Shown in pieces: positions 19,928 to 30,638 of a DNA stretch of 64,000 nt. A program made the position numbers and the translations under genes. Below the pieces are notes generated by a model that saw only the letters and a list, made by a program, of their open reading frames with translations, had not been told where the DNA came from and made no database searches. Origin of the DNA: Metamycoplasma auris. Lineage in GTDB: Bacteria; Bacillota_I; Bacilli_A; Mycoplasmatales; Metamycoplasmataceae. How positions within the stretch are numbered: position 1 is the stretch's first letter; each line of letters begins with the position of its first letter. The stretch covers positions 1 to 64,000 of the forward strand of contig NZ_QKUB01000002.1 of the NCBI RefSeq assembly GCF_003253435.1, written 5' to 3'.

Positions 19928-20956
19928 TTATCCTTTTTTAGTTTTTCTTATTTGTTTATTAATCTCAGTTGCAAGTTCTTCAATGCTTGTGACTTTACTT
20001 ATATTAAATCCACAATTTCTTAATTTTTCAGTATATGAAAGTAATCTTGTTGGAATTAAGTCATTATCAATTAGAAGTTTATTATCGCTTAAAATTTCAT
20101 AAGTGTTACCATCTTTTATAATCTTTCCATCTTTTACAAATAATGTTCGATTTGTTCATCTCAAAGCATTATCTAAATCATGAGTAACAATAATAATTGT
20201 CGTTCCATTCTTATAAAGATTATAGAAAATTTCTAGCATCTCCTCTACACCTTGTGGATCCAATCCTGCCGTAGGTTCATCCAAAACTAAAAATTTGGGT
20301 TCCATTGCCAAAATTCCAGCTAATGCTACTCTTCTTTTTTGACCACCCGAGAGATTAAAAGGACTTCGCTCTAAATAATCTTTTGGAAGTCCGACGATTT
20401 CAATATATTTAGCTGCCAATTCTTTAGCTTTTTCTTTTTTAGTTCCCATTGAAATAGCACCAAAAATAATATCTTTTTCAATGGTGGACTCAAATAGTTG
20501 ATACTCAGCAAATTGAAAAACAACTCCAACTTGTTTTCTAAGTGCTTTGATATTTTTTATTCTTCTTTTAGTTTTTGTTATATCAATATCAGTGTAGACT
20601 ACTTCAATTCGATCTTTTTTATTTATAGATTTGTATTTTTTTAATTCTTCTAAATATTTATTATATTGAATATTAAAATCTTCTTTGTTTTCAATCTTTT
20701 TTCTATTAGGTTTCTTTGGTTTACTTAGTTTTTTTTCAATTGGAATATTTGAAAATTTCAAGGAACCACTTTCAGGAGTTAATAGTGCATTGAAATGTTC
20801 AATTAATGTCGTTTTTCCTGATCCTGTGGGGCCAATTATTGAGATTGCTTCACCTTCATTTATTTGTACAGAAACATCGTTTAAAACCTTTATATATGTA
20901 GGAAGCCCTTTGTTATATTCCTTCGTAATATTATTTACTTCAATTTTAATTGACAT
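19928..20956 (-). CDS. ecfA2: ECF transporter ATP-binding protein EcfA2
   Basis: ABC ATPase of the ECF module, 342 aa. It has Walker A GPTGSGKTT, Q-loop VFQFAEYQLF, signature LSGGQKRR and Walker B FLVLDEPTAGLDP. A Lys-rich insertion of about 60 residues between Walker A and the Q-loop (SKPKKPNRKK ... INKKDR) makes it longer than firmicute homologues. The start overlaps the ecfA1 3' end by 22 nt, and ecfT follows 9 nt downstream of its stop. Confidence 0.94.
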
Positions 20957-21744
20957 AATATCTCCAAAAGTTTGCTTCCATCATATGTAGGTTCAATTCC
21001 TTCAATCATTTCACTTAGTTTATAAATGAATGGTGAATCAATTTTAGCAATCTCAATAATTTCTTTATTATTTAATATTTCAATCGGTTTACCTTGCGCA
21101 ATAACATTTCCTTTTGAAAAAACAATTAATTTATCTGCTAACAAGGCTTCATCCATATCATGTGTGATTGAAATTATCGTTTTATTTGTCGACTTATGTA
21201 ATTCATGAATAATTTTATATATTTCACTACGACCTCTTGGGTCTAACATTGATGTGATTTCATCAAGAATAATAATTTTTGGATTAAGAGCTAAAATCGA
21301 GGCAATTGCAACTCTTTGCTTTTGGCCTCCCGAGAGATTTTGTGGTTCATGATCTAAAAAATTACGCATGCCAACTTGTGATGCATATTTTTCAATAATA
21401 TCTCGCATTTGCTCTCTTGGAACTCTCTTATTTTCAAGTCCAAATGCAATGTCATCCTCAACAGTGGAACCAATAAACTGATTATCTGGATTTTGGTAAA
21501 CAATTCCAATTCTTTTTCTAATTTCACTTAGATTTTCTGAATTAATTTCCAATCCATCAATTAATATTTTTCCTGAAGTAGCTTTATATATTGCAGCAAT
21601 TAGTTTTGAAAATGTGCTTTTTCCTGAACCATTGTGTCCTAAGATAGCAATATATTGACCATCTTCAATGCTTAAATTGATATTCTCTAAAGCAAATTTT
21701 TTACTGCCTGGATAGCGATAATTTAGATTCTTAATTTCAATCAT
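20935..21744 (-). CDS. ecfA1: ECF transporter ATP-binding protein EcfA1
   Basis: First ATPase of the ECF module, 269 aa. It has Walker A GHNGSGKST, Q-loop VYQNPDNQF, signature LSGGQKQR and Walker B IIILDEITSMLDP. It heads the ecfA1-ecfA2-ecfT-ligA run. No substrate-binding S component is in this window, so the transported vitamin is unknown. Confidence 0.94.
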   Translation of the reverse strand: MIEIKNLNYRYPGSKKFALENINLSIEDGQYIAILGHNGSGKSTFSKLIAAIYKATSGKILIDGLEINSENLSEIRKRIGIVYQNPDNQFIGSTVEDDIAFGLENKRVPREQMRDIIEKYASQVGMRNFLDHEPQNLSGGQKQRVAIASILALNPKIIILDEITSMLDPRGRSEIYKIIHELHKSTNKTIISITHDMDEALLADKLIVFSKGNVIAQGKPIEILNNKEIIEIAKIDSPFIYKLSEMIEGIEPTYDGSKLLEILCQLKLK

Positions 21745-21905
21745 AAAAATAATTATATATTTTTAGATACATATTTTTAAAAAAGAAATATCAATTTAAA
21801 ATCATTGAATTATGCATTTTTTTATTATATTTTTATTCTAGAAATTAGTTAACTTTATGCTTTCTATTTTTCTTAGAATAAACAATTTTTGAATAAAAAA
21901 ATTAG

Positions 21906-22451
21906 TTACTCTTTTATGGTTCCTATATATGGAAGTTGACGTAGTTTTTCTTCATCATCAAAACCAAAACCAACAACAAAGTCATCCTTTTCAACTAGAA
22001 AACCATAATTATCTGGTTCAAATGAAACAATACGATTTGAAGGTTTATTTAATAATGTGAGAACTTTTAATGTCTTAGGATTTCTTGATTTTAGAATTGA
22101 TACTGTTTTGGAAATAGTACGTCCTGTATCTACTATATCTTCAACAATTAAAACATCTTTTCCTTCAATATTTGTAACTAAGTCTAAAATAATTTTGACG
22201 TTTCCTGATGATTTATTTCCGCCATCATATGAACTAGCAATCATAAAATCAGTAATTAAATCAACATTAACATTTTTTATTAACTGTGCATAAAAAGGAA
22301 GGCAACCCTTTAATAAACCTACTACAACTAGATTAGAGGAATCTTTGTAAGTTTGATTGACTCATTCACTTAGTTCCTTAATTCTTTTTTCTAATTGCTC
22401 TTGACTAAAAAGAATTTTTTCTATCCTTGGATCAACTGTCTCATTTCGCAT
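21906..22451 (-). CDS. hpt: Hypoxanthine phosphoribosyltransferase
   Basis: This enzyme salvages hypoxanthine/guanine to IMP/GMP using PRPP. The 181-aa protein contains the PRPP motif VLIVEDIVDTGRT, the upstream VVVGLLKGCLPF loop and the flexible-loop SSYDGGNKSSG. The start MRNETVDPRIEK at 22451 lies inside the end of the upstream kinase gene, overlapping it by 31 nt, with a GAGGAAAA RBS. Its position beside the deoxynucleoside kinase forms a purine-salvage pair. Confidence 0.95.
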
Positions 22452-23092
22452 AAATTTTCCTCTTCATCAATGATTTTAATTGCTTCTTTTAGTACTTCTT
22501 CTTTACTTAGTTTATTTGTATCAATTACTCTAAAATTAAGTTGAAATCTTTCAGCAAGTTTTTTAAAAATTTTATAATAATTTGCATGCAATTTCTTGAA
22601 ATATTCCAAATTTAAATCTCAATTATCAACTTCTTCTTTTCTTCCTCGTTCAAAGATTCGCTTTTGAAACGTTTCAAAGTCAATATCAAGAAATATAACT
22701 AAATCAGGTAATTCTTCTTTTGTAATTAATTTTTCAAACATTGCATCGTATGCTTCAAGATATTTAGGATTTTTATCTTCAAGAATCAATTTAGCAAAAA
22801 TATAATGCTCAACTGAAAAACGATCTAAAAATAAATGACGATTTTTTGGAGGCATCAATTGTAGTTCATTAAAAATCTTTGAAAACTTATCGGTATGATT
22901 TTCAATAATATATGTTTGAAATGCAATAGTTAGATTTTCTTTTTTTTCATAAAGCCATTTTAAAAATGTATTGAATACTTCATCGTTATCATCAAACTCA
23001 TGTAATATCAGAGAATTTTTATAGTGTTCATTCAATCGATTTGCTAAAACACTTTTTCCAGCTGATATCATTCCGCTTATTCCAATTATCAT
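22421..23092 (-). CDS. Deoxynucleoside kinase (deoxyadenosine/deoxyguanosine kinase type)
   Basis: A 223-aa P-loop kinase of the dNK family. It starts MIIGISGMISAGKS (Walker A at about 5-13) and has the central LFLDRFSVEHYIFAK segment (DR[S/F]-type motif) and a LID-like FERGRKEEVDN. It phosphorylates salvaged deoxynucleosides; exact base preference is not visible. TGA-Trp sits at 22616-22618. The 3' end overlaps hpt. Confidence 0.9.
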
Positions 23093-23145
23093 AAAATTTA
23101 CCTGCCTTTACATTTACTTAATTCATATAATTAAAATTTAATAAA

Positions 23146-23183
23146 AAATTCTCACATTTATATTTCTTCTAAAGTGAGAATTT
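23146..23183 (-). terminator. Terminator downstream of folD
   Basis: AAATTCTCAC and GTGAGAATTT form a 10-bp stem just 3' of the folD stop, followed on the minus strand by an A/T-rich run. Confidence 0.65.
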
Positions 23184-23195
23184 AATTATATATTA

Positions 23196-24068
23196 TTAGG
23201 ATTCAAATATTCTTTTATATATATTAGTTTTTGATTGAATATCATACGATTTAAGCAAATTTAGAATTAAACCAATAATTGTCATTGGGCCAACTCCGCC
23301 AGGCACTGGCGTTAAATATGAAATATTTTCTTTAATATCCGCAATAATAACATCACCAGATATTTTTCCATTCTCTAAACGATGAATTCCAACATCAATT
23401 ATAATTACATCTTCTTTTAACTTAATGTTACTAATACATCCTCTATTTCCAGTTGCAACAATAAGAATATCATTTAAATGCATGTCATCTTTTTTTGTAT
23501 TTATATCATATCTTCTTACTTTTATTCCTAATTGTTCAAAGAAATTAGATATTGGTTTACCTATAATTTTACTTTGTCCAACCACACCAATAGTCTTGTT
23601 TTTATAATCAATATTATATTCATCTAACAAACAAATAATGCCTGTGGCAGTTGCAGGCAAAAATGAATCATTTTCTAAAATATAGTTAGCTTCCTGATTA
23701 TGATGATTAAGTCCATCAATATCTTTAATTTTGTTTATCTGGTCTAAAAGATAATCTACATTAGCAACATTTTTTGTTTGAATCGGAAGCTGCATAATGA
23801 ACCCAGTTGTTTTGTCATTTAAAACTTTTATTGATGAAAGAATTTCACTTTCAGTTGCATCTTCTTGAAGCTTAATGTAACAAGTTTTTATTCCTAACTT
23901 TGTTGCAACATTTAATTTATGACGAATATAAATATTCGATTCTTCAAAATTACCAACTTGAAGAATCCCTAAGATTGGAAGTTGATTGTCTGGAATATCT
24001 TTTAAAATTACTTCGATCTTAGATTGAAGTTTTTCTTTGAGTTTCCTGCCATCTAATAATATTGCCAT
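23196..24068 (-). CDS. folD: Methylene-THF dehydrogenase/methenyl-THF cyclohydrolase
   Basis: FolD interconverts methylene-, methenyl- and formyl-tetrahydrofolate. The 290-aa protein has the QLPIQ substrate segment, the dinucleotide loop VVGQSKIIGKP and the C-terminal signature PVPGGVGPMT. The start at 24068 abuts the upstream small gene (2 nt between stop and ATG). No internal TGA occurs. Confidence 0.96.
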   Translation of the reverse strand: MAILLDGRKLKEKLQSKIEVILKDIPDNQLPILGILQVGNFEESNIYIRHKLNVATKLGIKTCYIKLQEDATESEILSSIKVLNDKTTGFIMQLPIQTKNVANVDYLLDQINKIKDIDGLNHHNQEANYILENDSFLPATATGIICLLDEYNIDYKNKTIGVVGQSKIIGKPISNFFEQLGIKVRRYDINTKKDDMHLNDILIVATGNRGCISNIKLKEDVIIIDVGIHRLENGKISGDVIIADIKENISYLTPVPGGVGPMTIIGLILNLLKSYDIQSKTNIYKRIFES

Positions 24069-24070
24069 TA

Positions 24071-24247
24071 TTATACTTTTCTAAAAGTCCCTACTTTGCT
24101 TTGTACATTTATTGATGTTGTATCCTTTAAAGATTTTGCATATTGCATGGCCTCTTTTTGGGTTTTAAAGGTTCTAATAGCTTTCTTTCCTTTTGGATTT
24201 TTTACAGCTCAACCATCAGGATGATTTACTACTAATCTAACTGCCAT
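24071..24247 (-). CDS. DUF2188-like small protein
   Basis: A 58-aa basic protein with sequence MAVRLVVNHPDGWAVKNPKG... and a FKTQKEAMQYAKSLKD helix. This resembles the DUF2188 family of tiny proteins that read “normal peptide with a Trp-containing strand then helix”. A TGA encodes the Trp. AGGAG lies upstream at about 24262. It is immediately upstream of folD and probably in its operon. Function unknown. Confidence 0.8.
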
Positions 24248-24400
24248 AAATTTATTATTTTCTCCTTAATACTCATTTATTTTATATAGATAAAATTGCT
24301 ACTAATATACATTATAATAACATATCCATTTTTTTGCATAGAATAAACAATACATAATTATTTAAAAAAATATCAATCTTATTTTTGGTGAATTAACATA

Positions 24401-24786
24401 TGGTGGAGATGCGGGGATTTGAACCCCGGTCCAGCTATCTTTATATTTTTAAATCTACAGTTTATTTAGTTTTTTTTAGTAACTTATTCATCTAAAACTA
24501 ACAAAAAAGATCAATAAGTTTCAGTTTTTAGTCTCACTTAGTTAGCAACTGAACTTCACTAAGATATAGCCCTAATTGCAAATTTTCTATAATGGGCCAT
24601 TATAGAAATTCGACCAGTTTTTAATTAAGCAAAAGCTGGGTTTAATTGATTCATCATAACGTTTGTCATGAAGAATTCTTTTTCTTTTTTTTCTAAGTTT
24701 GCATTTAAAAGCCTAGAAAGTATTATGGTTTACAAGACCACTGCCTTAAAAATATTCCAATAACTGTCGATACCAATTACATCCCC
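24401..24786 (-). ncRNA. ssrA: Transfer-messenger RNA (tmRNA)
   Basis: tmRNA rescues stalled ribosomes. The 5' end GGGGATGTAATTGGTATCGACAG and 3' end with GGTTCAAATCCC...CATCTCCACCA form the alanyl tRNA-like domain, with CCA encoded. The tag reading frame begins with resume codon GCA (ANLEKKEKEF...) and ends QLNPAFA before TAA at about 24624-24626, a 25-residue tag. This is long compared with most bacteria but usual for mycoplasmas. It lies 8 nt downstream of smpB. Confidence 0.95.
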
Positions 24787-24794
24787 AATTGAGT

Positions 24795-25226
24795 TTAGTA
24801 TAAATTTTTGATATTTCTTTTTAATTCTTCTTGTTTAATTTTTTGCCGCTTGTCATATTTTCTTAATTTTTTAGCTAAGGCTATTTCTATCTTTATATAG
24901 TTATTGCTCCAATAAATTGAAAGTGGAATAATAATTAAAGATAGACGATCGCAAGTGTTTTTTATTCTTAAAATTTCTCTACTATGCATTAGTAGTTTTC
25001 TTGAACGATCTAAGTCACCTTTTACTAACATATATTGTGAAATATGTAAATTGTTTAGCCAAAGTTCATTTTTATTACTAATTGAGCAAAAAGCATTTTC
25101 CATCTTCACATTCTGTGCTCGCAAGCTCTTAACTTCTCATCCCAATAGAGAAATACCGGCTTCATATGTGCTATGAATCTCATAATCTGATTTGGCAAAT
25201 TTGTTTCTTGCAATTACCTTTGGCAT
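24795..25226 (-). CDS. smpB: SsrA-binding protein SmpB
   Basis: SmpB carries tmRNA into stalled ribosomes. The 143-aa protein starts MPKVIARNKFAKSDYEIHSTYEAG, followed by GWEVKSLRAQNVK and the C-terminal basic tail AKKLRKYDKRQKIKQEELKR. The start at 25226 gives the family N-terminus; a shorter open segment starting at 25124 would lose it. It is directly followed by its RNA partner ssrA. Confidence 0.96.
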
Positions 25227-25251
25227 AAGTTAAATTATAAAGCAATAAATA

Positions 25252-25308
25252 AAAAAGCATTAACACAACTTAGCATTAATGTTGCCTTTATTGCGGTCAA
25301 TGCTTTTT
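25252..25308 (-). terminator. Terminator overlapping the rnr 3' end
   Basis: AAAAAGCATT (25252-25261) pairs with AATGCTTTTT (25299-25308). The stem spans the last codons of rnr and ends in T-rich sequence on the minus strand. Confidence 0.65.
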
Positions 25309-27404
25309 ATTTGAATCTTTTGATTCATTCCAACTTTAAAATAATATTTATTGCCCTTTGCTTCAAAGTTAGATATCTTAATTACTTCGTCATTCAAATC
25401 ATCAAAATGGATTAAAACGCTAGTTTGATAGTTTTCAATATTTAGAAATATACCAAATTTTTCAATCGAAACAATTGTAGCATCAAAAACCTTATCAACT
25501 AGTGTATCAAAAAACTCAGCTTTTCTAATATCTACTATATCACGTTCTACAGTCATCGCGGTTCTTTCACTCTCTGAATTTTGTTGTGCAATTTGTTCAA
25601 TCTTAGCTTCTTCATTTTGATACTCTAATGAGTTAATATGTTTCTTATTAATAAGGTATTTTTTAATTAAACGATGTAACAGTAAATCAGGGTATCTTCT
25701 TATTGGAGATGTAAAGTGTGAGTAATATTTTGATGCTAAACCAAAATGACCAATATTTTTTGCTGAATATATTGCTTTTTGCATTGTTCTTAGAAGTGCA
25801 CTCTTTATAAATTCATCAAAATTTTTACTCTTTATTTTTTCTACCATTCTTGCAAAACTTAATGGTTCACCATCAAAAGGAACCTTTATATTTTTAAAAT
25901 TTGAAAAATTAATTAATTCTTGCAATTCAAGAAGTTTTTCAGTTGATGGTTGATCATGAATACGATAAATAGATGGTATATGATTAAACGACATTAGATA
26001 AGCAATCGTTTCATTTGCTCTCACCATGAAATCTTCAATCATATTTTCACTTCGGCCTTCTGTTTTAATTTTGATATCAACAACCTTGTTATCTTTCATA
26101 ATGATTTTTGGTTCTTTAATTTCAAAATTTACATATCCCTCAGCATTTTTTTTACTTCTAATAAGTTGCGATACATAATTTGAATCATCAAGTGTTTTTT
26201 TAATTTTTTCTGGTAAATTAATCTTGTTATCAAAATAATCGTTTACTTCATTATATGTTAATCGATAGTCAGAATTGATTATACTTTCGTATATTTTATA
26301 ATCAACATTATTTCCATCTTTATCAATTTCTAGCTCAAGAGTAATTGTACAACGATCAACCTTAGGATTCAATGAACATATACCATTAGATAATTCAAAT
26401 GGAAGCATTGGAATCACTTTATCTGGTAAATAAATTGATGTACCTCTTCTTAATGCTTCTTTATCAATCTCATCATCTTCTTTAACATAATGTGATACAT
26501 CTGCAATATGAATAAATAACTTTGTGTTTGAATTTGGTAACTTATAACATGATATAGCATCATCAAAATCTTTTGTGTCTAATCCATCAATCGTCACCGT
26601 TATTAAATCTCTTAAGTCAACACGGTTATTTAGCTCATAAGCACTGACTTCTTTTGGTAATCTCTTAGCCGCGTCAATTGTTTCTTGTGAAAAATCTAAA
26701 GTGACTTCATTTTCTGAAAAGATTTTATTAAACGGATAATCAAAACTATCCAATTGGTCAATAATACTATTGAATAGGATTGCAACATTTTTTTCATTTG
26801 GCTTTAGTATTTTAGCTTCTATTACATCATTACTAGTTATATTTTTTGGAATTGAATGATAGTTAATAATTTCAAAATTTGCTTTATCTCTGTCATTAAT
26901 TGCTTCAAAAATATATTTGCCAAAATTATTTTTAGTAATTAGTCCAATAATAATTTTTTGTTTATGACTAATAAGTTTCGTTATTTTAGCTTTATATAAA
27001 AGTTCATTATTAATTCCATAATAGGAAAAAATCTTTGCTTCAACTAAATCACCATTAAGAATATTTTTAATTTGATAAGGAAATAAAATTGCTGCCTTAT
27101 TTTTATTATTTGTGTCTACTTCAGTTGTAAAATCAATAAATCCTAATCTTTTGGATGAAATAGATATTTCACTTTCTACAGTCTTAAGGTAAAATATCGG
27201 AACATATTTTTGTTCGCGATTTATTTCGATTTTATCTTCAAGAATCAATTGTTTTAATAATGTAGAAATTTTTTGGTTGTGATCAGGATTAATTTTTAAT
27301 TTCTTTACGAGTTCTAAAAAACTTAGACCCGAAGTATTATTTTGAATAACTTTCAAAATTTCTTCTGAGTCTAAATTTTTATTATATTCATGTTTAAATT
27401 TCAT
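25260..27404 (-). CDS. rnr: Ribonuclease R
   Basis: RNase R is a 3'-5' exoribonuclease and, in mollicutes, the main one. The 714-aa protein has an N-terminal winged-helix region, cold-shock domains, then the RNB domain with catalytic DGLDTKDFDDAIS and HIADVSHYV, and a C-terminal S1 domain (ATIVSIEKFGIFLNIE). No internal TGA-Trp appears. It follows secG on the same strand. Confidence 0.96.
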   Translation of the reverse strand: MKFKHEYNKNLDSEEILKVIQNNTSGLSFLELVKKLKINPDHNQKISTLLKQLILEDKIEINREQKYVPIFYLKTVESEISISSKRLGFIDFTTEVDTNNKNKAAILFPYQIKNILNGDLVEAKIFSYYGINNELLYKAKITKLISHKQKIIIGLITKNNFGKYIFEAINDRDKANFEIINYHSIPKNITSNDVIEAKILKPNEKNVAILFNSIIDQLDSFDYPFNKIFSENEVTLDFSQETIDAAKRLPKEVSAYELNNRVDLRDLITVTIDGLDTKDFDDAISCYKLPNSNTKLFIHIADVSHYVKEDDEIDKEALRRGTSIYLPDKVIPMLPFELSNGICSLNPKVDRCTITLELEIDKDGNNVDYKIYESIINSDYRLTYNEVNDYFDNKINLPEKIKKTLDDSNYVSQLIRSKKNAEGYVNFEIKEPKIIMKDNKVVDIKIKTEGRSENMIEDFMVRANETIAYLMSFNHIPSIYRIHDQPSTEKLLELQELINFSNFKNIKVPFDGEPLSFARMVEKIKSKNFDEFIKSALLRTMQKAIYSAKNIGHFGLASKYYSHFTSPIRRYPDLLLHRLIKKYLINKKHINSLEYQNEEAKIEQIAQQNSESERTAMTVERDIVDIRKAEFFDTLVDKVFDATIVSIEKFGIFLNIENYQTSVLIHFDDLNDEVIKISNFEAKGNKYYFKVGMNQKIQIKSIDRNKGNINAKLC

Positions 27405-27420
27405 AATTTTATTGTCTTAA

Positions 27421-27657
27421 TTATTGTAAAACTACACGTAATACAATAGCTAGAATAAATATTAGAACACCCAAAGAAATCATTGACCACTTAAGAACTT
27501 TTTTAATTCCTCGTTCTTTGGATATTTTAAATAAATCCAAATCACTACTTCCAACTAATGCACCACTAAAACTATTTGAATCAGGAGCCATCATAAATGA
27601 AATACCAATTATTCCTAGCGACATTATGAATAACATAATTACTAAAAATCAAATCAT
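27421..27657 (-). CDS. secG: Preprotein translocase subunit SecG
   Basis: A 78-aa SecG with two membrane spans (residues 2-20 and about 52-75) and the family segment GALVGSSDLDLF between them. It starts MIWFLVIML, with TGA as Trp3, behind GGGAG. It lies between aspS and rnr, the usual secG-rnr pairing in Firmicutes and mollicutes. Confidence 0.92.
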
Positions 27658-27685
27658 ATTTATTCTCCCTTTCTTTTTTTATTAT

Positions 27686-29359
27686 TTATTTCTTTATTTC
27701 TAAATTATATTCTAGTAGTTGTTCAGTTGTTATCTCTGATGGAGCAGATGTTAATAAATCAGTTCCTTTTGCGTTTTTTGGAAATGCAATTACATCTCTG
27801 ATTGATGATGAATTTGTTAGAATCATCAAAACTCTTTCAAGTCCGAATGCAATACCGCAATGTGGAGGTAGTCCATATTCAAAGGCCTTAAGGAAAAAAC
27901 CAAATCTTGATTGTTGTTCTTCTTTTGAAATTTTTAGAATATCAAACATTAGTCTTTGTGTTTTTAAATCGTATATTCTAATTGAACCAGATCCAAGCTC
28001 AAATCCATTTAAGACTAAATCATATGATTTTGCTCTTACTTTTTCATATTCATTTGCTTCTAAATATTGAAGTGTTTCTTCTTCGAATTGCGTAAAAGGA
28101 TGATGTGCAGGTACGTATTTCTTTTCATCCTTATCAAATTCAAACATTGGTCAATTGACAATTCATAAAAAGTTCAATTTTTTAGGATCAGCTAAGTGGT
28201 ATAAATCGTTTAGAAGTGTTCTTATTGCTCCTAAGGCTTTAAGAGTATTTTCTTCATCGTTTCCGGCGGCGATTAAAGCGTACATTTTTCTTTCTTGACT
28301 TGTATTATATTCATTTGCAAGCGTAGTTCCAACATGACAAGTTGCACAGCTTAAATCTAATACTTCAAAAAATTCTCCACTATTTTTATAAAAAATTTCT
28401 TCAATTTTTTTAAGATGTTCTGTTACATCTCGATCAAAAATAATTGCCTTGACATAATTCATTCCGAATTTATCTTTGAATTGATCCGAATAATCATTAA
28501 TTAAAAAGTCAAATCTTGTATCAGGCTTATCTGTCCCATAGTACTTCATAGCATAATCAAAATCCATTCTTGGAAAGTGACTTTCAATTTGATAACCCAA
28601 TTTTCCTAGTACTTCAACTCACATGTTCTCACAAATCGAAAAGATTTCTTCTTGATTACTAAATGAAAGTTCAATATCTAATTGTGTAAATTCAGGTTGA
28701 CGATCTTTTCTTAAATCTTCATCTCTGAATACCCTTGCAATTTGAAAGTATCTTTCAACTCCACCGGCCATTAGTAATTGTTTAAATAATTGCGGTGATT
28801 GAGGTAGGGCAAAGAATTTTCCTTTTTTTCTTGTTGGAACTAGATAGTCTCTTGCGCCCTCTGGAGTTGATTTTGCTAAAATAGGTGTTTCAACTTCAAT
28901 AAAATTATGTTTATCGAAATAGTTTCTAATATATAAAGATAATTTATGTCTTAATTTAAGATTCGTTAGAATTCTTTCATTTCTAATATCTAAAAAACGA
29001 TATTCTAATCTTAAGTCTTCATTTGCAGAGTTTTCTTTTTTATCATTAATATCAAATGGTATTTGTTTCGAAGTATTTAGAATCTTATAGTCGCTAACAA
29101 AAACTTCAATTTCACCTGATTCAAGTTCACTATTAGCCTCAATTCTTTTTAAAACTCTCCCTTTAACTTGTAAGCAAGTTTCCTTGGTTAACAGTGGATC
29201 AGAGACATTATTAAAAACTAATTGTACAATTCCACTTGAATCACGTAAATCAATAAATGTTTGATTTTTAAACTTTCTTTTGTTAGCAATTCAACCAAAT
29301 AATTCGACTTCTTTATCTAAATCGTTAATATTTAATTTAGCACAATAATTTACCTTCAT
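27686..29359 (-). CDS. aspS: Aspartyl-tRNA synthetase
   Basis: A class II synthetase charging tRNA-Asp. The 557-aa protein has an N-terminal OB fold (FGWIANKRKFKNQTFIDLRD), motif 2 (RVFRDEDLRKDRQPEFTQLD), a GAD insertion and motif 3 GIAFGLERV. TGA encodes Trp at several sites. Its ATG directly abuts the hisS stop (TAGATG), so translation is probably coupled to hisS. Confidence 0.96.
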
Positions 29360-30619
29360 CTAAAAAAACTCCTTTATTTTTTTCTTAAAGTCATTTAAAT
29401 CTTTATATACAAAACTAATTTCATTATTTCCTATTTTTACTTTAATTTCATCTTCAGATGAATTTAATTCTTTAAAGATTAACATTGCTGGTTTTAATTG
29501 ATAATTCTTTTTAAATAGTTGCTTAATATTCATTTTTTGATTAATTAATTCAACATCAAATTCTTTTCGCAAATCATAAGCAATTTTTAGAATTGAATCG
29601 ATTTCATTTTCATTTAAATATCCAATAAGGATACTCAATTGTGGCTCCAAGTCTGTATATTTTTCAAAATTAAAATTTATTATTTCAGCTAGTCGGTCAA
29701 CTCCGAAAGCAAATCCAATTGAACCAATTTTAGGGCCTCCAAATTGTTCGACCATTCCATCATATCTACCTCCACCAAGAATAGTCGACTTAGATCCTAA
29801 AGCCTGAGATGTTGAAACAAATTCGAATACTACATCATTGTAATAATCTAGTCCTCTAACTAAATATGGATTTATTACATATTTGATTTCAAACTTATTT
29901 AACAATTTAAGTAACGAATCAAAATCATCCTTTTCTTCCTTTGATAGAAAGTCAATTAATTTTGGTGCATTTTTAACAAAATCCTTGTCTATTTCAGCCT
30001 TATCATCAAGAATTCTTAAAACATTTTTTTCTAGTCTTAATTGCGAAATTTCACTTAAATTGCTTTTATATTTTGAAAAGTATTCTTTTAAATGATTTAT
30101 GTAATTATTTCTACTACTAAATGATCCTAAATTATTGATTTCTAGAATAAAATCATCTATTCTGAGTTCTTTAAGAAAATCATTTGCTAACTTGATAATT
30201 TCAAAATTTGAAAGTACTGATTTATTTTCGATTAATTCAATTCCACCTTGAAGGAATTGTCTATATCTACCTTTTTGAGGTCTTTCATATCTGAACATTT
30301 GTCCAAAATAAAAGAATTTTGATGATTCTAAATTATTAATCTTATTCTCAATATATGAACGAATGGCAGATGCTGTACCTTCAGGTCTTAAACATACAAT
30401 ACGATTTCCATTATCTCTAAACACATACATTTCTTTGGTTACAATATCACTAGTTTCACCAACTGATCTAATAAAGAGATTATAATCTTCAATTATTGGA
30501 GTTTCAATAAATTTAAAATTGTATCTTTTTGCAACATTTTCAAATGTGTTACGAATAAAATTGATTACTATGGCCTCACGACCATAAATATCTTTTGTTC
30601 CTTTTAATCTATTGAACAT
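29360..30619 (-). CDS. hisS: Histidyl-tRNA synthetase
   Basis: A class II synthetase charging tRNA-His. The 419-aa protein starts MFNRLKGTKDIYGREA. It shows RPEGTASAIRSY (motif 2 region), GRYRQFLQ, the histidine motif LVRGLDYYND and LGGGRYDGMVEQFGG (motif 3 follows). It sits between secDF and aspS on one strand. Confidence 0.97.
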   Translation of the reverse strand: MFNRLKGTKDIYGREAIVINFIRNTFENVAKRYNFKFIETPIIEDYNLFIRSVGETSDIVTKEMYVFRDNGNRIVCLRPEGTASAIRSYIENKINNLESSKFFYFGQMFRYERPQKGRYRQFLQGGIELIENKSVLSNFEIIKLANDFLKELRIDDFILEINNLGSFSSRNNYINHLKEYFSKYKSNLSEISQLRLEKNVLRILDDKAEIDKDFVKNAPKLIDFLSKEEKDDFDSLLKLLNKFEIKYVINPYLVRGLDYYNDVVFEFVSTSQALGSKSTILGGGRYDGMVEQFGGPKIGSIGFAFGVDRLAEIINFNFEKYTDLEPQLSILIGYLNENEIDSILKIAYDLRKEFDVELINQKMNIKQLFKKNYQLKPAMLIFKELNSSEDEIKVKIGNNEISFVYKDLNDFKKKIKEFF

Positions 30620-30638
30620 ATAACTCCTTATTTAATTG

